Shown piece after piece: positions 22,322 through 31,886 of a stretch of 54,518 bases of DNA (position 1 is the first letter of the stretch; every line of letters begins with the position of its first letter). This stretch comes from Gnetum montanum (lineage: Eukaryota > Streptophyta > Gnetopsida > Gnetales > Gnetaceae), in NCBI GenBank assembly GCA_015680685.1, contig MNCI01023754.1, positions 64,001 through 118,518 of the forward strand, in the 5' to 3' direction. The position numbers and the translations under genes are program-made. The notes under the pieces are model-generated. The model was not told the origin of the DNA. It saw only the letters and a program-made list of their open reading frames with translations, and ran no database searches.

Positions 22322-24242
22322 ATCTCCCCCTTTTCAACTCAGTCATGGGGGAGATGGCCACCTATGTTGATCAATCGAGATCCTTAGTTCCTTTTTAAGT
22401 TTTTGTTTTACAAATTTCCTTAACTTTTCTTGTTTTGGTTTTGCAACATCATTCATAATTTTGTTGTTTATTTGTGTGTTTACTTATTTTGTTATATTTT
22501 TCACCTAATAAGTGCTCCTGATGATGGTATGAACTATATTCTATTGGTTGCTAATGTTTGGTTCTTACCTTTGAGTTATAATGTTGATACTAAGGTATGA
22601 TTCTTTTGATATAACAGGAAATGAGTCCACATCATCCATGCATTCATGAATTTCTATGGTCTCTCTTGGCTCGAAACTATACAGTTCCTTTCTTCAAAAA
22701 ATAATAGCACTGTCAACGAATTGGTGACTGGGCATTTCTCAAACTAAGGAAGGACTCAAGGATTGAAAAGGGTATGACTTCAATGGGACTTGATGCATTT
22801 GTGTTGGCCATTCTCTTGGGTGCTTGGATGTTTTCCTCTTGAGTTTTCCTTACCATTTTGATGTTGCTCCATTATCAGGAAGCTGAGTTAATAAAAAATA
22901 ATAACTTTTTGCATGGTGTGGTTCTCATGTAAACAAAAAACAAAAAAAGTGTGAGAATTCAAAGCACACCCCTTAGACGAAATAATCACTTGGGCTACAA
23001 GAACTGGTTATGGAGCTAAACAAACATGTTCCCTCTAACTAAGGCCCTTTCTCGATTCCTACGTTCTCCTTTTTCATTTCGTCGAAATGGTGGTGACTCT
23101 TTGACGGAGGCATTCATGTTACTATAGGCAGATGGATTGGCCGAATGTATTAATGCGAAGTCACTGGATGTGGATTGTTTGAGGCTAGATTTGGAATGAG
23201 ATCTACTAAGTCACATTAACCATTAATACATAAGGGGCTGTACACCACCTTGTTCTTGAGACTCCATTCCATTCTCTTCTTTTCATCCTTCTTCCTCCAT
23301 TTCTCACCTCATTTCTGGTTGTATCAATAGTCCATATTTTGGTTAATGCATTGTTTTCTTTTTGTTAAATTCTTGTGGTTAAGACTTTAACTCTTGCTTC
23401 CAAGTGGCATTTCTAAAGCCTACGGACTTTTTGAATGTGGAATTGTCAGGGCATTAAGGGCATGAGCCTGCTTTGGGGAGGACCCACTAGCATTCCTATT
23501 TGGGGCATCAGTTAATTTCTTTCCCTTAAACATTTTTGCAATCAACATTTATTTTGTTCATTACCATCCCTGATATCCATTTTACTGGTGTGGTCATCAT
23601 TTCCTTTTCTCCATATTTCTTATTTCTTGTCTTTTTTCCATTCTCTTGCTATCGAAGGTTCACTCTTAGTCATGGGGGTCCTGGTCCAATTTTTTCGATT
23701 TCTCTTAACCCCTACACCTTGGGTAGTCACCAATATTATATCTCCACAATCTGCATCATCCATATCACAACTCAGCCAGTGGACCTTACACCGAAGCAAG
23801 GTATCAACTGCATTATGATTCATTTATCCTTGCTAGTATAAGACTGTGTTGTGTGTGCAGATGACAATCATACAACAATGGGTTGGATCTGGAGGGAACA
23901 CTTGGAATGGATTGGTGCTAAAGTAGTTATGAAAGGAACAAGATTGATGGCACCCTTACAGATGGACAATGAAAGGCACAATCTTGGCATTGGCAGCAAC
24001 AAACATCTTCTTTTCTCTCTCTGTCTTCTCTCTTCTCTCTCAGCTACCAAATAAAGCTAGATGTCAAATGTGTATAGTATTCACTATTGTTGTCTTGAAC
24101 ACTAATTTTGTCATGTATTATAATGATGATTCATTTTCATGTCATCCCATTCACCATTAGTTTCATTCCAGTCAATAATCCCATACCTTCCTAATATTTT
24201 GTAAGGAACTCGAAGACGAGTTTTCATTCAATCATGGGGGTA
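22322..24242 (+). other. Element C 3' region: spacer, leader remnant, conserved 3' block
   Basis: No intact ORF. A PPT-like word (GTCATGGGGG) follows pol at 22342. A block at about 23640-23690 matches the 3' ORF leader of E (GCTATYGAAGGT, then CTCTTAGTCATGGGGG). A block before the polypurine tract (AGTCAATAATCCCATACCTT at 24171-24190) is shared with E. The 3' ORF itself and the internal promoter seen in A and E are absent, so C seems to have lost about 2 to 3 kb here. Confidence 0.6.
24207..24242 (+). promoter_or_regulatory. Hairpin and polypurine tract of element C
   Basis: AACTCG (24207-24212), loop AAGA, CGAGTT (24217-24222) form a perfect 6-bp hairpin. CATGGGGGTA follows, ending exactly at the LTR. 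The G run should prime plus-strand DNA synthesis. The same hairpin and tract occur in A and, on the minus strand, in E. Confidence 0.75.
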
Positions 24243-24904
24243 TGATGGGACACGATATAGTGTCTGCCCCTATGATACCGCGTACATGATATCGTAGCCC
24301 ACCACTATGCCTATAAATAAGAGGTAGCTTTCCCTATTTTAGATATCTAAATCTAGACCCTTAGCCAAACTATAGCAGTTTTACCATTCCAGAGTTAGAA
24401 TAATTTCCATGTGCCCGCAGTAGGAGTCTTAAAGTGAACTGATCTTTATTCGAGAAAATTGTACCTGAGCACACATTTNNNNNNNNNNNNNNNNNNNNNN
24501 NNNNNNNNNNNNNNNNNNNNNNNNNNNNNNNNNNNNNNNNNNNNNNNNNNNNNNNNNNNNNNNNNNNNNNNNNNNNNNNNNNNNNNNNNNNNNNNNNNNN
24601 NNNNNNNNNCTAGGACAATTAGAACTTAGTTAGTGAATAGTTAATGAAAGTTAGTCAATTAGTTCCCTTCACCTTCCCCATTAGCATAGGACATTAAAAA
24701 GATAAAAGACATAAAAATCATGTACCTCAAGCTTACTTAACCATACAACCATGACAATACAAGTAAGTTTGGGAAGACAGTGATTGATTAACCTTAAGTG
24801 TTCCATTAGGGCACGTAAGCACTTAGTCCTTAGAGTTTGACTGGATCGTGCATGAGACACTCGTATTCATATGATTGAGTGTAGGGGTACCTCGCCATTC
24901 ATCA
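24243..24904 (+). repeat. 3' LTR of element C (contains an assembly gap)
   Basis: Starts TGATGGGACACG, with TATAAATA at 24312-24319, and ends CATTCATCA. It aligns with 16886-17682. The apparent length is shortened by the N run at 24479-24609. Confidence 0.9.
24479..24609. other. Assembly gap (131 N), shorter than the missing sequence
   Basis: The flanks align to 17121 and 17388 in the 5' LTR, so about 266 bp are probably missing rather than 131. The N count should not be used as a length. A further single N is at 25204, after a C run. Confidence 0.8.
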
Positions 24905-24909
24905 ACTTT

Positions 24910-25694
24910 CATCACCATATTTTACACCATTATCCTTTCTGTGCCTTCAAGCTTGATCAATATTATCCTAGATCCTTTACATCAACTTCAAGTCCTTCAT
25001 TTTTGAGCTAGGAATTTCAAAAATTTATCAATTTTTCTAAAATTTATCATTTTTCTAAGTACCCCACTTCAAACAGACGACGATATTGCGTTTGATGCGA
25101 TATCACAGATGCGCTATCGCATACGTGATATGACGTCCCAATAAAACTATAAATATGGCCACCCTGCCCTACCCCCCAACCACGCCACCCCCCCCCCCCC
25201 TGCNGAACATCAACATCATTTGCAATTGTTCACATAGGGGAGTTTTTTAAATTTTCTTCTATGACTTGTGATTTCATATCTCTTGTTCCAACAGCCATAA
25301 CTCGCTCTCTAGTGCTCTAATTTTCATTCCGCTCGAACCTATCTAAACTCGGGGTGTTCAGCTTAATCATGGAGGAGGGGTACACTCTGAATTGTGCACA
25401 ATTTTTTTGAAATTCGTCATCATCCAAAGGACACTATCAAGGGTAATTAATTATAAAAAAATGATAAACATGTGCCAAAAACAACTTCATCTCCTCACTT
25501 ATACTGGGAAATTAAAATTTTGAAGCCACCTAATCAAAGTGGTTCAAACATTAAAACGTTTTGGGAACATTTTCATAAAAATTCTTAAACTTTAAATCAC
25601 ACAAAATAAGAGAAGAATCCATTAAGGTAAGAAGTAAGGTATAACTTAACTTTGGTAAGCAACCTTATTAATGACTAACCCCGTGAGATTGCAG
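24910..25694 (+). promoter_or_regulatory. Element A internal promoter and leader of the 3' ORF
   Basis: GATATC-type words at 25082, 25099, 25113 and 25127 (spacing 17, 14, 14) are followed by TATAAATA at 25148-25155, the same design as the U3 of A-type LTRs. About 540 bp of AT-rich leader follow. The part from about 25290 to 25380 aligns with the leader at the same place in E (about 40700-40800, minus). A possible small intron runs from GTAAG (25627) to TTGCAG (25694), directly before the ATG at 25695. I read this as a promoter for the 3' ORF. A truncated LTR inserted there is the alternative. Confidence 0.5.
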
Positions 25695-28490
25695 ATGACC
25701 CCAAAGCATGGACAATAAGAAGGACCCTTGCAAGGTGTGTCCAAGTGACCCATGAGAGGCAGAAGACAAGCATATTCTGAACAACATGCAGAGTAGGAGG
25801 CGTAATCATTTAGCATCCATCAAGAGACTCCTGCTACTGCACAATCAGGACAGGTAGAAGAAGGAGCTACTGCAACACCTGAACAAGGACAAGAACTCAC
25901 GTTTTCCCTGGACTATGTTTAGGCCATCTATGAAAAGTCCACATCAACTACAGTGATCATGAAATTAAACTTTGGACCTTTCACGGAATTTGCTCTTGAG
26001 GCTATTAGGGACCAACTCAAAGGGTATTCATTATGGCCTATCCTCTCTGAAAATGGTGCCTGGTACATAGCAGAAACAAACAAATTTTGGCACAATAAGG
26101 AAGAAGAAACCACAGTCAACATTTGTGGTGTGTCTATAGATTTTTCCGCCAAGGCCATCTTGGAAGTGTTGAACCTTCTAAATACAGGGCCAAAAATTGC
26201 TCACCTGTCCACTCACTTCGATGCTGCTATGTGAAGGGTTTGGTTGGATAGGGCATACATCAAAGAGGATAAGACATATGGAGAGTTAATGCTGGAAGAA
26301 AGGATATACTTCAAGATTGGCGCTTATCACATCTTCCTCATGAGATGATTAAAAAGAATCTCAAAATATGCAGTGTGCGATATTAATGGGAAAGGCTAAT
26401 GCCAACCTTCCTCATCTATATCTCATTAAGATCTTGAGGTAGTTTGAAGAACACAAGATAGGGAAGTTCATGTTTCCCTTTCCTTGTCTCATCAGGAAGT
26501 TGTGAAAACATGCTAGTATTCTAAGGTACACCAACGATGTCCTCAAAAGAGCCTAGAATGCTCCATCCATTGAACTGCTAAAGGCACCAACTTTGAGGAA
26601 AAGTGCTGGTGAGACACTAGAGCCAGATCCAGAGCAAGAGTAAGAACAGATGGTGGGACCCACTACAACTCAAACTGCAAAGCCTAGCCAACTTCCAAGC
26701 ACGAGGCCCAGACTATAATAAGAAGCAGGGCCCAACACAAGTCAGCAAGATCAACCGCCATCACTGTCATAGGATTATTGATCGTTAATGAGCCAGCTCA
26801 GGGCCATCACTGAGATGGTCCTTTGGGGAAGTCATGATGATGCTAATCTCTTCTACATCATCAACGACACCGTATGGTCCTCAATTTCTATTGATCGCGC
26901 ACAGGATGAGGTGTCCATCCAAACAAGAGGAGGGAAGACTCATTGGTCACAATAGATTTTAGGGAATGCTACATCTTTCTAGGTGTAATTGGAAATAGGT
27001 GAAGGGGCCATAGTGATGGTCATGCAGCACCAGGATGCAGCTAGAATAGCAGAAGTGGTCACAGACCACATCAAAGAATCTTTCAACGTCCCTGTTGTGC
27101 CACTAGCAAATTTCACAAGAGCATAAGATGCTCAAACTCTAGCCAGTCCCTTAATGACTCCTACGAAGCATGAGGATGTCCTTGATCGATTTTTGTAAAC
27201 AGGACAACTAATGATGTCCCTGTCTAACATTCCACAAGATGTCACGATAACACAATCAGACCTCATCTCCACCAAAGTAAAGTTGGTCATGGCAGAAATT
27301 AGGGCTGAGCATGAGGAAGCAGAGTTAACAAGACTATAGGAGAGGCTCATCACCCTGCAAGCTACACAACAGGACCCATCTTAGTTTGTTCCCATAGACC
27401 AGCTGGACACTTTCAAGACAAAGAAGCTTAATAAATTGTTGGCAGACAATAAAAGAGTGGCGGAGGAGAAAGAGAAGGTCGACTGGGATGCCTCCAAGGC
27501 ACAAGCACAAACCTACACACACACCAAGGTACTCAGAGCCTTACAAGAGGAGAGTAAAAAGCTTACTACTGACAACCTTCGATTGATCACTATGGAAAAA
27601 TAGAAGAATGTTCTTGAGGAAAAATTTCAGTAATTATAGGAATAGTTGGTCAAGATCAACCAAGACATGAACTGCTTGGCCAGAGAGAATTGAACCCTTT
27701 CAATGGAGGAGGTATGCGTAATCCATCAAAAGATGGCCATTGAAATAAGCACATGGCAAAATGAAACCAAGCGGCATGAAAAGTTAAAGGAGCACTTCAG
27801 AGACTAGGTGGGAATGTACAAGCAAGGCATAGAAAAGGAAATCCATATGGCCAAGGCCCACATCAACACTTTCAGTGCTCAACACACTAATTGGCAGGCC
27901 ATATTGGACATATATGCATTTGCCCACCAGGCGGAACTTAAAAGTTGAGACTTGCAAATTCAAGACCTCACAGAGTACATGGAATTGGCAAACCTGCAGT
28001 ATGCCAATCTAGCCATGTTGACAGCAAGATGCCCAAGAACAAAGCTTGAAAAGCAGGTAGCTGCCACCTACACCAAATATGAAGCAAAATTTGTGGAACA
28101 CAAGAAAACATTGCAGAAGTTAGAAGTTGCGAATTCTAAACTAGAGGTGGTTAAGACTAGTTACCAAGGCCAGAGAGATGTCACAATAGACTTGGCTCGT
28201 TGGCTTATGGATTTCAAGAGTATAGGGATAAAGCCAGAGCCTACGAGCAGGAACAATGGTTGTTTGCAGCCTGGTACATCCAAGCAAATAAGATGTTCTT
28301 GCAACTACCATGCCCATGGGAGGTGTCGACTCCATCAAACATTAGAGCATTAGCATGGATGATATAGGATCCCCGAATGGAAGAGGAAAAGCTCTAGGCA
28401 CTACTTCAAAGTCATTAAATTCCAAAACTTGGAGCATAGGACAAGGGGAAGAAACCCATGGAGGAGCCATCGCCACCTAGAACCACATGA
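25695..28490 (+). pseudogene. Element A extra 3' ORF: plant-transposon-like domain plus long coiled coil
   Basis: The ORF sits in the env position of Athila elements. ATG at 25695 follows a splice-acceptor-like TTGCAG. The N-terminal part (25953-26234) has KLNFGPFTEFA, then WYIAETNKFWHN and VNICGVSIDFSAKAI. This order resembles the putative plant transposon protein domain (Transposase_32 type) of Athila 3' ORFs; I judge this from motif order only. A long Glu/Lys/Gln-rich helical part follows (about 27250-28200, heptad-like, coiled coil). The C-terminal part (about 28260-28490) contains MFLQLPCPWEV and MEEEK. There is no clear signal peptide or membrane segment, so a true envelope is unlikely. 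Stops are mostly TAG, TAA or TGA at Gln-, Trp- or Arg-like positions, plus a shift near 28230. E has a shorter homologue at 38151-40441. Confidence 0.6.
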
Positions 28491-28640
28491 GCCAAATAAA
28501 GTTTACAATTTTGTAATTTTGTGTTATGTCCCAATTTTTCTCTATTGAGTTCTCCACTGTAGCATGAATAAATACCTAGTCAATTAATAATCTCATACCT
28601 ATCCACTATGTAATCAATGGGACTTTTTCTCATTTTGTTT

Positions 28641-28676
28641 AACTCGAAGACAAGTTTTCATTTAGTCATGGGGGTA
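28641..28676 (+). promoter_or_regulatory. Hairpin and polypurine tract of element A
   Basis: AACTCG, loop AAGA, CAAGTT (28641-28656) is the C hairpin with one G-to-A change. CATGGGGGTA ends at 28676, directly before the LTR. The region 28491-28640 is 3' untranslated sequence of the 3' ORF. Confidence 0.75.
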
Positions 28677-28697
28677 TGATGAATTGTGATTCATTAG
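28677..28697 (+). repeat. 3' LTR of element A, first 21 bp
   Basis: TGATGAATTGTGATTCATTAG matches the first bases of the 5' LTR at 12671. It is cut off by the D insertion; the last five bases are the left target copy. Confidence 0.88.
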
Positions 28698-29897
28698 TGT
28701 TGGCGACCATTTGGGACATGATCGCCAACGAGTGTCCTCGAACAGGATTTAGGTGCCTGCTGGTCTCTGGCAACACCAAGGCCCAGATACCTCCAAATAA
28801 CTCAGTAGTTAATGTGAGTATGTGTGTGTGCTGTTGCGGCGTGCGGTTGTGTGCAATGTAACGATTGCGTGTGTGTGAAATACAAATGACTTACTTTAAG
28901 AGATTCAGCCAACTTTATCAAGTACTGTGAGTTATTGAGAGTTTCCTATTTTGTTCAAACTACCTAGTCTATGCGGTCCCTATAATACCTGCTTGTAACA
29001 AGTAAAATTTTGCATAAACATTTGAGCACAACTCCGCAAATCTACTCCTAATTTTCCCCAGAGAGAGATATATAGTTCCACAAGAAAACTAGAAATAGAG
29101 CAAGATTCAAAGGAAATAGACAGAAAGAAAAGAAAGCAGATTTGTGTGGACCTCAAATATTTAAACAAGGTAAAATGACACGAGTAAACACTTCGCAATA
29201 AAGCTATTCCAAATTCAATATCTATGAATTGTTCAAACTTCCAAGACTCAAACAAGCAATATCTTCAAGACAATCCTACTGTACTACCAAAAATTGCTGC
29301 GTAAACTACCATGTACGAGACTCCATTTTGGCTAGACAGTAGATGTCAACGATTGCATTTAAACAGAACCTTTAAAAGACTTGACAATTTCTGATTGAAA
29401 TAACACGGAAAATCACTCTAAAGATAAAAAGAAGCTATTCTGGTCCCATCAAAATACCAAAGATTTTCTGAACCCTCTCGACTACCAAATTGTTCCACGG
29501 CGTGACTACAAACAGAGGCTCTCTTCCAACAATCCAATAGCAGTTCCCAAACGTTGCACAATAACGAAATTTACTACTAAAATGCTCTCAAGGCTTTTTG
29601 AACACAAGCGCTTCTATGGCAAAATTTTAACAGAAATTCCTATTGGGCAACAAGAACAATAAGAGCAATCTAAAAATCCCAAAATTACTTGCCAAGAATG
29701 ATACTACCTAAACCACTAGCTAAGCAATTAAAACAAAACAAAAATGAAATGCATAACTCACAGGACCATGACAAAGAGGCTGAAATCTTTATTCTAGCAA
29801 GCCATCTTGCAAACAATCTTCTTTACAAATCTTCCAAGTGTGATGATGATGCTCCTTCTTGATGTGTGATGATCTTTCCTCCTTGACCCTTGAAGCC

Positions 29898-29905
29898 TAT
29901 TTATA
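29898..29905 (-). promoter_or_regulatory. TATA box of the D LTR
   Basis: Minus-strand CCTATAAATAGGC. The 21-bp array lies about 220 bp upstream on this strand and so falls in U3. Transcription would run toward 28698. Confidence 0.6.
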
Positions 29906-30123
29906 GGATTCCAAGGTAGGTAGGGAAGTTACATTTTCAAAAATATTTTAAAAATATCTCACCTAACTTCTCTCCCAAGTAACTTGGCCAACCAATTAGG
30001 AGATTACTTGGCCAACAAGTTAGGAGGTTACTTGCCCAACAAGTTAGGTAAGTTACAACAACTTTGGGTGGTTTCAACCACAAAAGAGATAAAAATGCTG
30101 CATCTGACACGTGTCCCATGTAG

Positions 30124-30347
30124 TTGCCAAGTGTCTTCATGCAGTTGCCAAGTGTCTCCATGTAGTTGCCAAGTGTCTTCATGCAGTTGCCAAGTGTCTT
30201 CATGTAGTTGCCAAGTGTCTTCATGTAGTTGCCAAGTGTCTTCATGCAGTTGCCAAGTGTCTTCATGTAGTTGCCAAGTGTCTTCATGCAGTTGCCAAGT
30301 GTCTTCATTCATTTGCCAAGTGTCTTCATTTAGTTGCCAAGTGTTCA
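30124..30347. repeat. 21-bp tandem repeat, about 11 copies, in U3 of D
   Basis: TTGCCA recurs every 21 bp from 30124 to 30334; the unit is TTGCCAAGTGTCTTCATGYAG. Flanking it are TGACACGTGTCCC (about 30106 and 30373) and TTGACAAGTGGCC words, which look like diverged relatives. Because 21 is a multiple of three, several frames stay open on both strands; none of these is a gene. Confidence 0.92.
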
Positions 30348-31057
30348 CCATGGAGAGAAACAAGTTGCAGTTGACACGTGTCCCATTTAGTTGACAAGTG
30401 GCCATTGTGGAGATAAAGAGGTTGTAGTTGACAAGTGGCCTTTGTGGTGGTTATAACCACCATTTCAATTGACAAGTGTTCAATTCTCATAGGACTTTGA
30501 ACAATTGTTGCATAAATTCCCTTTTTAAATCAATATTATATTTTATTGTTATTTATATCATAGTAGTAGAGATAATAACCATGGATTTGATGCATGGGTT
30601 GATATATAAATATATGTATGCGTATACAACCGAATGCATAAGTGGAGTTGTACTCTCACATTTTAATTTGTGGCACCTCGAATGTAATCCCAGTTATATC
30701 AAGGCCGATTCCATATTCATCTTCTCTGCACTTTATTACAGAAAAAGTAACTAGAGCTACTCTATCATAAGCTAGAGAGATATCTACAATTGATACACCA
30801 TTTTCTTTTGACTCTAGATAAACCCTCATGCCAACATTCCCAATTGCAATGTCATTATCCCTTGATTTTCAAAACATTCAATTCAGCAACATTTTCATTT
30901 CTATTCCAACTTCATGGTTAATTAACTGTTGCAGAATTCTTTACAAGAAAGAACATAATCCTCCTTGAACAGTTTCAGTTCATTAGGATTCTATACCTCA
31001 CCATTTGCAAATAAGTCCATCTGTTCCATGAAATGGTAAAAATGTGCCAACAATTAG

Positions 31058-31886
31058 GTCATGATATCACACCTGCAATATCATGGCCTGGCTCATGACA
31101 TCATATATGAGATATCGTGGCTCTTATGCAGGCCTATAAATACACCTTAGGCACATGGTGAAAAAGGAGGTTTTTTTAGTTAGAAATTAGTTTTCATTTT
31201 TAGTCTTTCTTAGTTTTTCTCAACACTTTCTCCTAGTGCATGCCTGCAGTGTAATGATTGTAATTATATGACATCCTTTATTCGAGTGTGACGTACTTGG
31301 ACATGCACATGACTAGAAATAAAGATCGAAATTACTTCATCATTGCAGCATTCACTTAGTTTAATTATTTAATTGTTATTGTTATTTATTGCTATCATAG
31401 TTAATATCTCTTCACCCTAAACTCCTTAAACATAGAATGAGTATGAGCATTTAAGTATGACTACTTGGTATCCCAGTAACGTACCTAGGCCATGTGCTTA
31501 GTAATCCCAGTGGTAGTCATGCACAAGGTCCAAGGTGTATATGGATGATTAAGGAATGGATACTCATCACACTTAGGCTAGCTTAGATTCTCTCTCCCAC
31601 TCCCTATTAGCTTAACTCTCTCTCTCCCTTTTCCTCCTAGCTTAATTAAAGCTATTTTCCATTGCCTCCAAAAGTAGCACTAGGTTAGAAACTACATCAT
31701 ACACCTCACTCTGGACTAAACCATATGTGACAAAGCAAATACTAGTCCAAGTGGGAAGATAACAAACTGTGATTAGCAAGTAACTATCTAGATACCACAA
31801 CTAGCCCGTCTACAGAGGTCGACTGGATCGTGCATGAAACGCTTGTATTCGTATGGTTGAGTGTAGGGGTATGTCACCACTCATCA
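31058..31886 (+). repeat. 3' LTR of element A, main part
   Basis: Continues from 28697 after D. The U3 array has words at 31063, 31077, 31097 and 31111, and TATAAATA is at 31135-31142. It ends CACTCATCA at 31886, followed by TCTAT, the right target duplication. Confidence 0.9.

Larger units (their letters stand above)
16886..24904 (+). mobile_element. Element C: full-length Athila-like retrotransposon nested in A
   Basis: LTRs at both ends, tRNA-Asp primer site, truncated gag, protease, RT, RNase H, integrase and polypurine tract, all in the same direction. The target duplication is ACTTC (16881-16885) and ACTTT (24905-24909), with one C-to-T change. Apparent length is 8,019 bp, but it includes an assembly gap. 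Pol is present but broken by stops. The capsid and knuckle part of gag is missing, and only a leader remnant of the 3' ORF region is seen. Confidence 0.92.
28698..31052 (-). mobile_element. Element D: 2,355-bp LTR, probably a solo LTR, minus orientation
   Basis: Ends TGTTGGC...GCCAACA (7-bp inverted ends), flanked by ATTAG at 28693-28697 and 31053-31057. The orientation is minus: on that strand TATAAATA (29898-29905) precedes AATAAAG (about 29780-29790). No primer site, polypurine tract or protein motif lies inside, and a second copy of one end starts at 54245. This fits one long LTR left by recombination. A non-autonomous element without recognisable genes is the alternative. The superfamily cannot be told. 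Confidence 0.8.
12671..31886 (+). mobile_element. Element A: Athila-like element with gag and 3' ORF but no pol
   Basis: The element is bounded by TCTAT at 12666-12670 and TCTAT at 31887-31891. After removing nested C (8,019 bp) and D (2,355 bp) with one target copy each, A is about 8.8 kb. Order: LTR, damaged primer site, gag, spacer, [C], internal U3-like promoter and leader, 3' ORF, hairpin and polypurine tract, LTR split by D. No DSG protease, FMDD reverse transcriptase or integrase motif exists between gag and the 3' ORF. It is therefore non-autonomous and would have needed pol in trans. The LTRs are roughly 92 percent alike by eye. Confidence 0.88.

Noticed and set aside
25183-25204. 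Poly-C run as a functional element
   Set aside because: It abuts an ambiguous base (N at 25204) and is more likely a sequencing or assembly problem spot.
25695-28490. True viral envelope gene
   Set aside because: No signal peptide, membrane anchor or cleavage site is visible. The position is env-like, but the product looks cytoplasmic or nuclear and coiled-coil.
30124-30347. CRISPR-like array
   Set aside because: Units are contiguous with no spacers, and the DNA is clearly of plant origin.
29937-30405. Several repetitive ORFs on both strands (for example with a repeated KTLGN motif)
   Set aside because: They come from the 21-bp tandem array; the unit is a multiple of three, so frames stay open by chance. 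They lie in the U3 of an LTR.
31043-31057. Separate solo LTR starting near 31043
   Set aside because: The bases to 31052 are the end of D (GCCAACA) and the rest continues the A LTR begun at 28677; ATTAG on both sides settles it.
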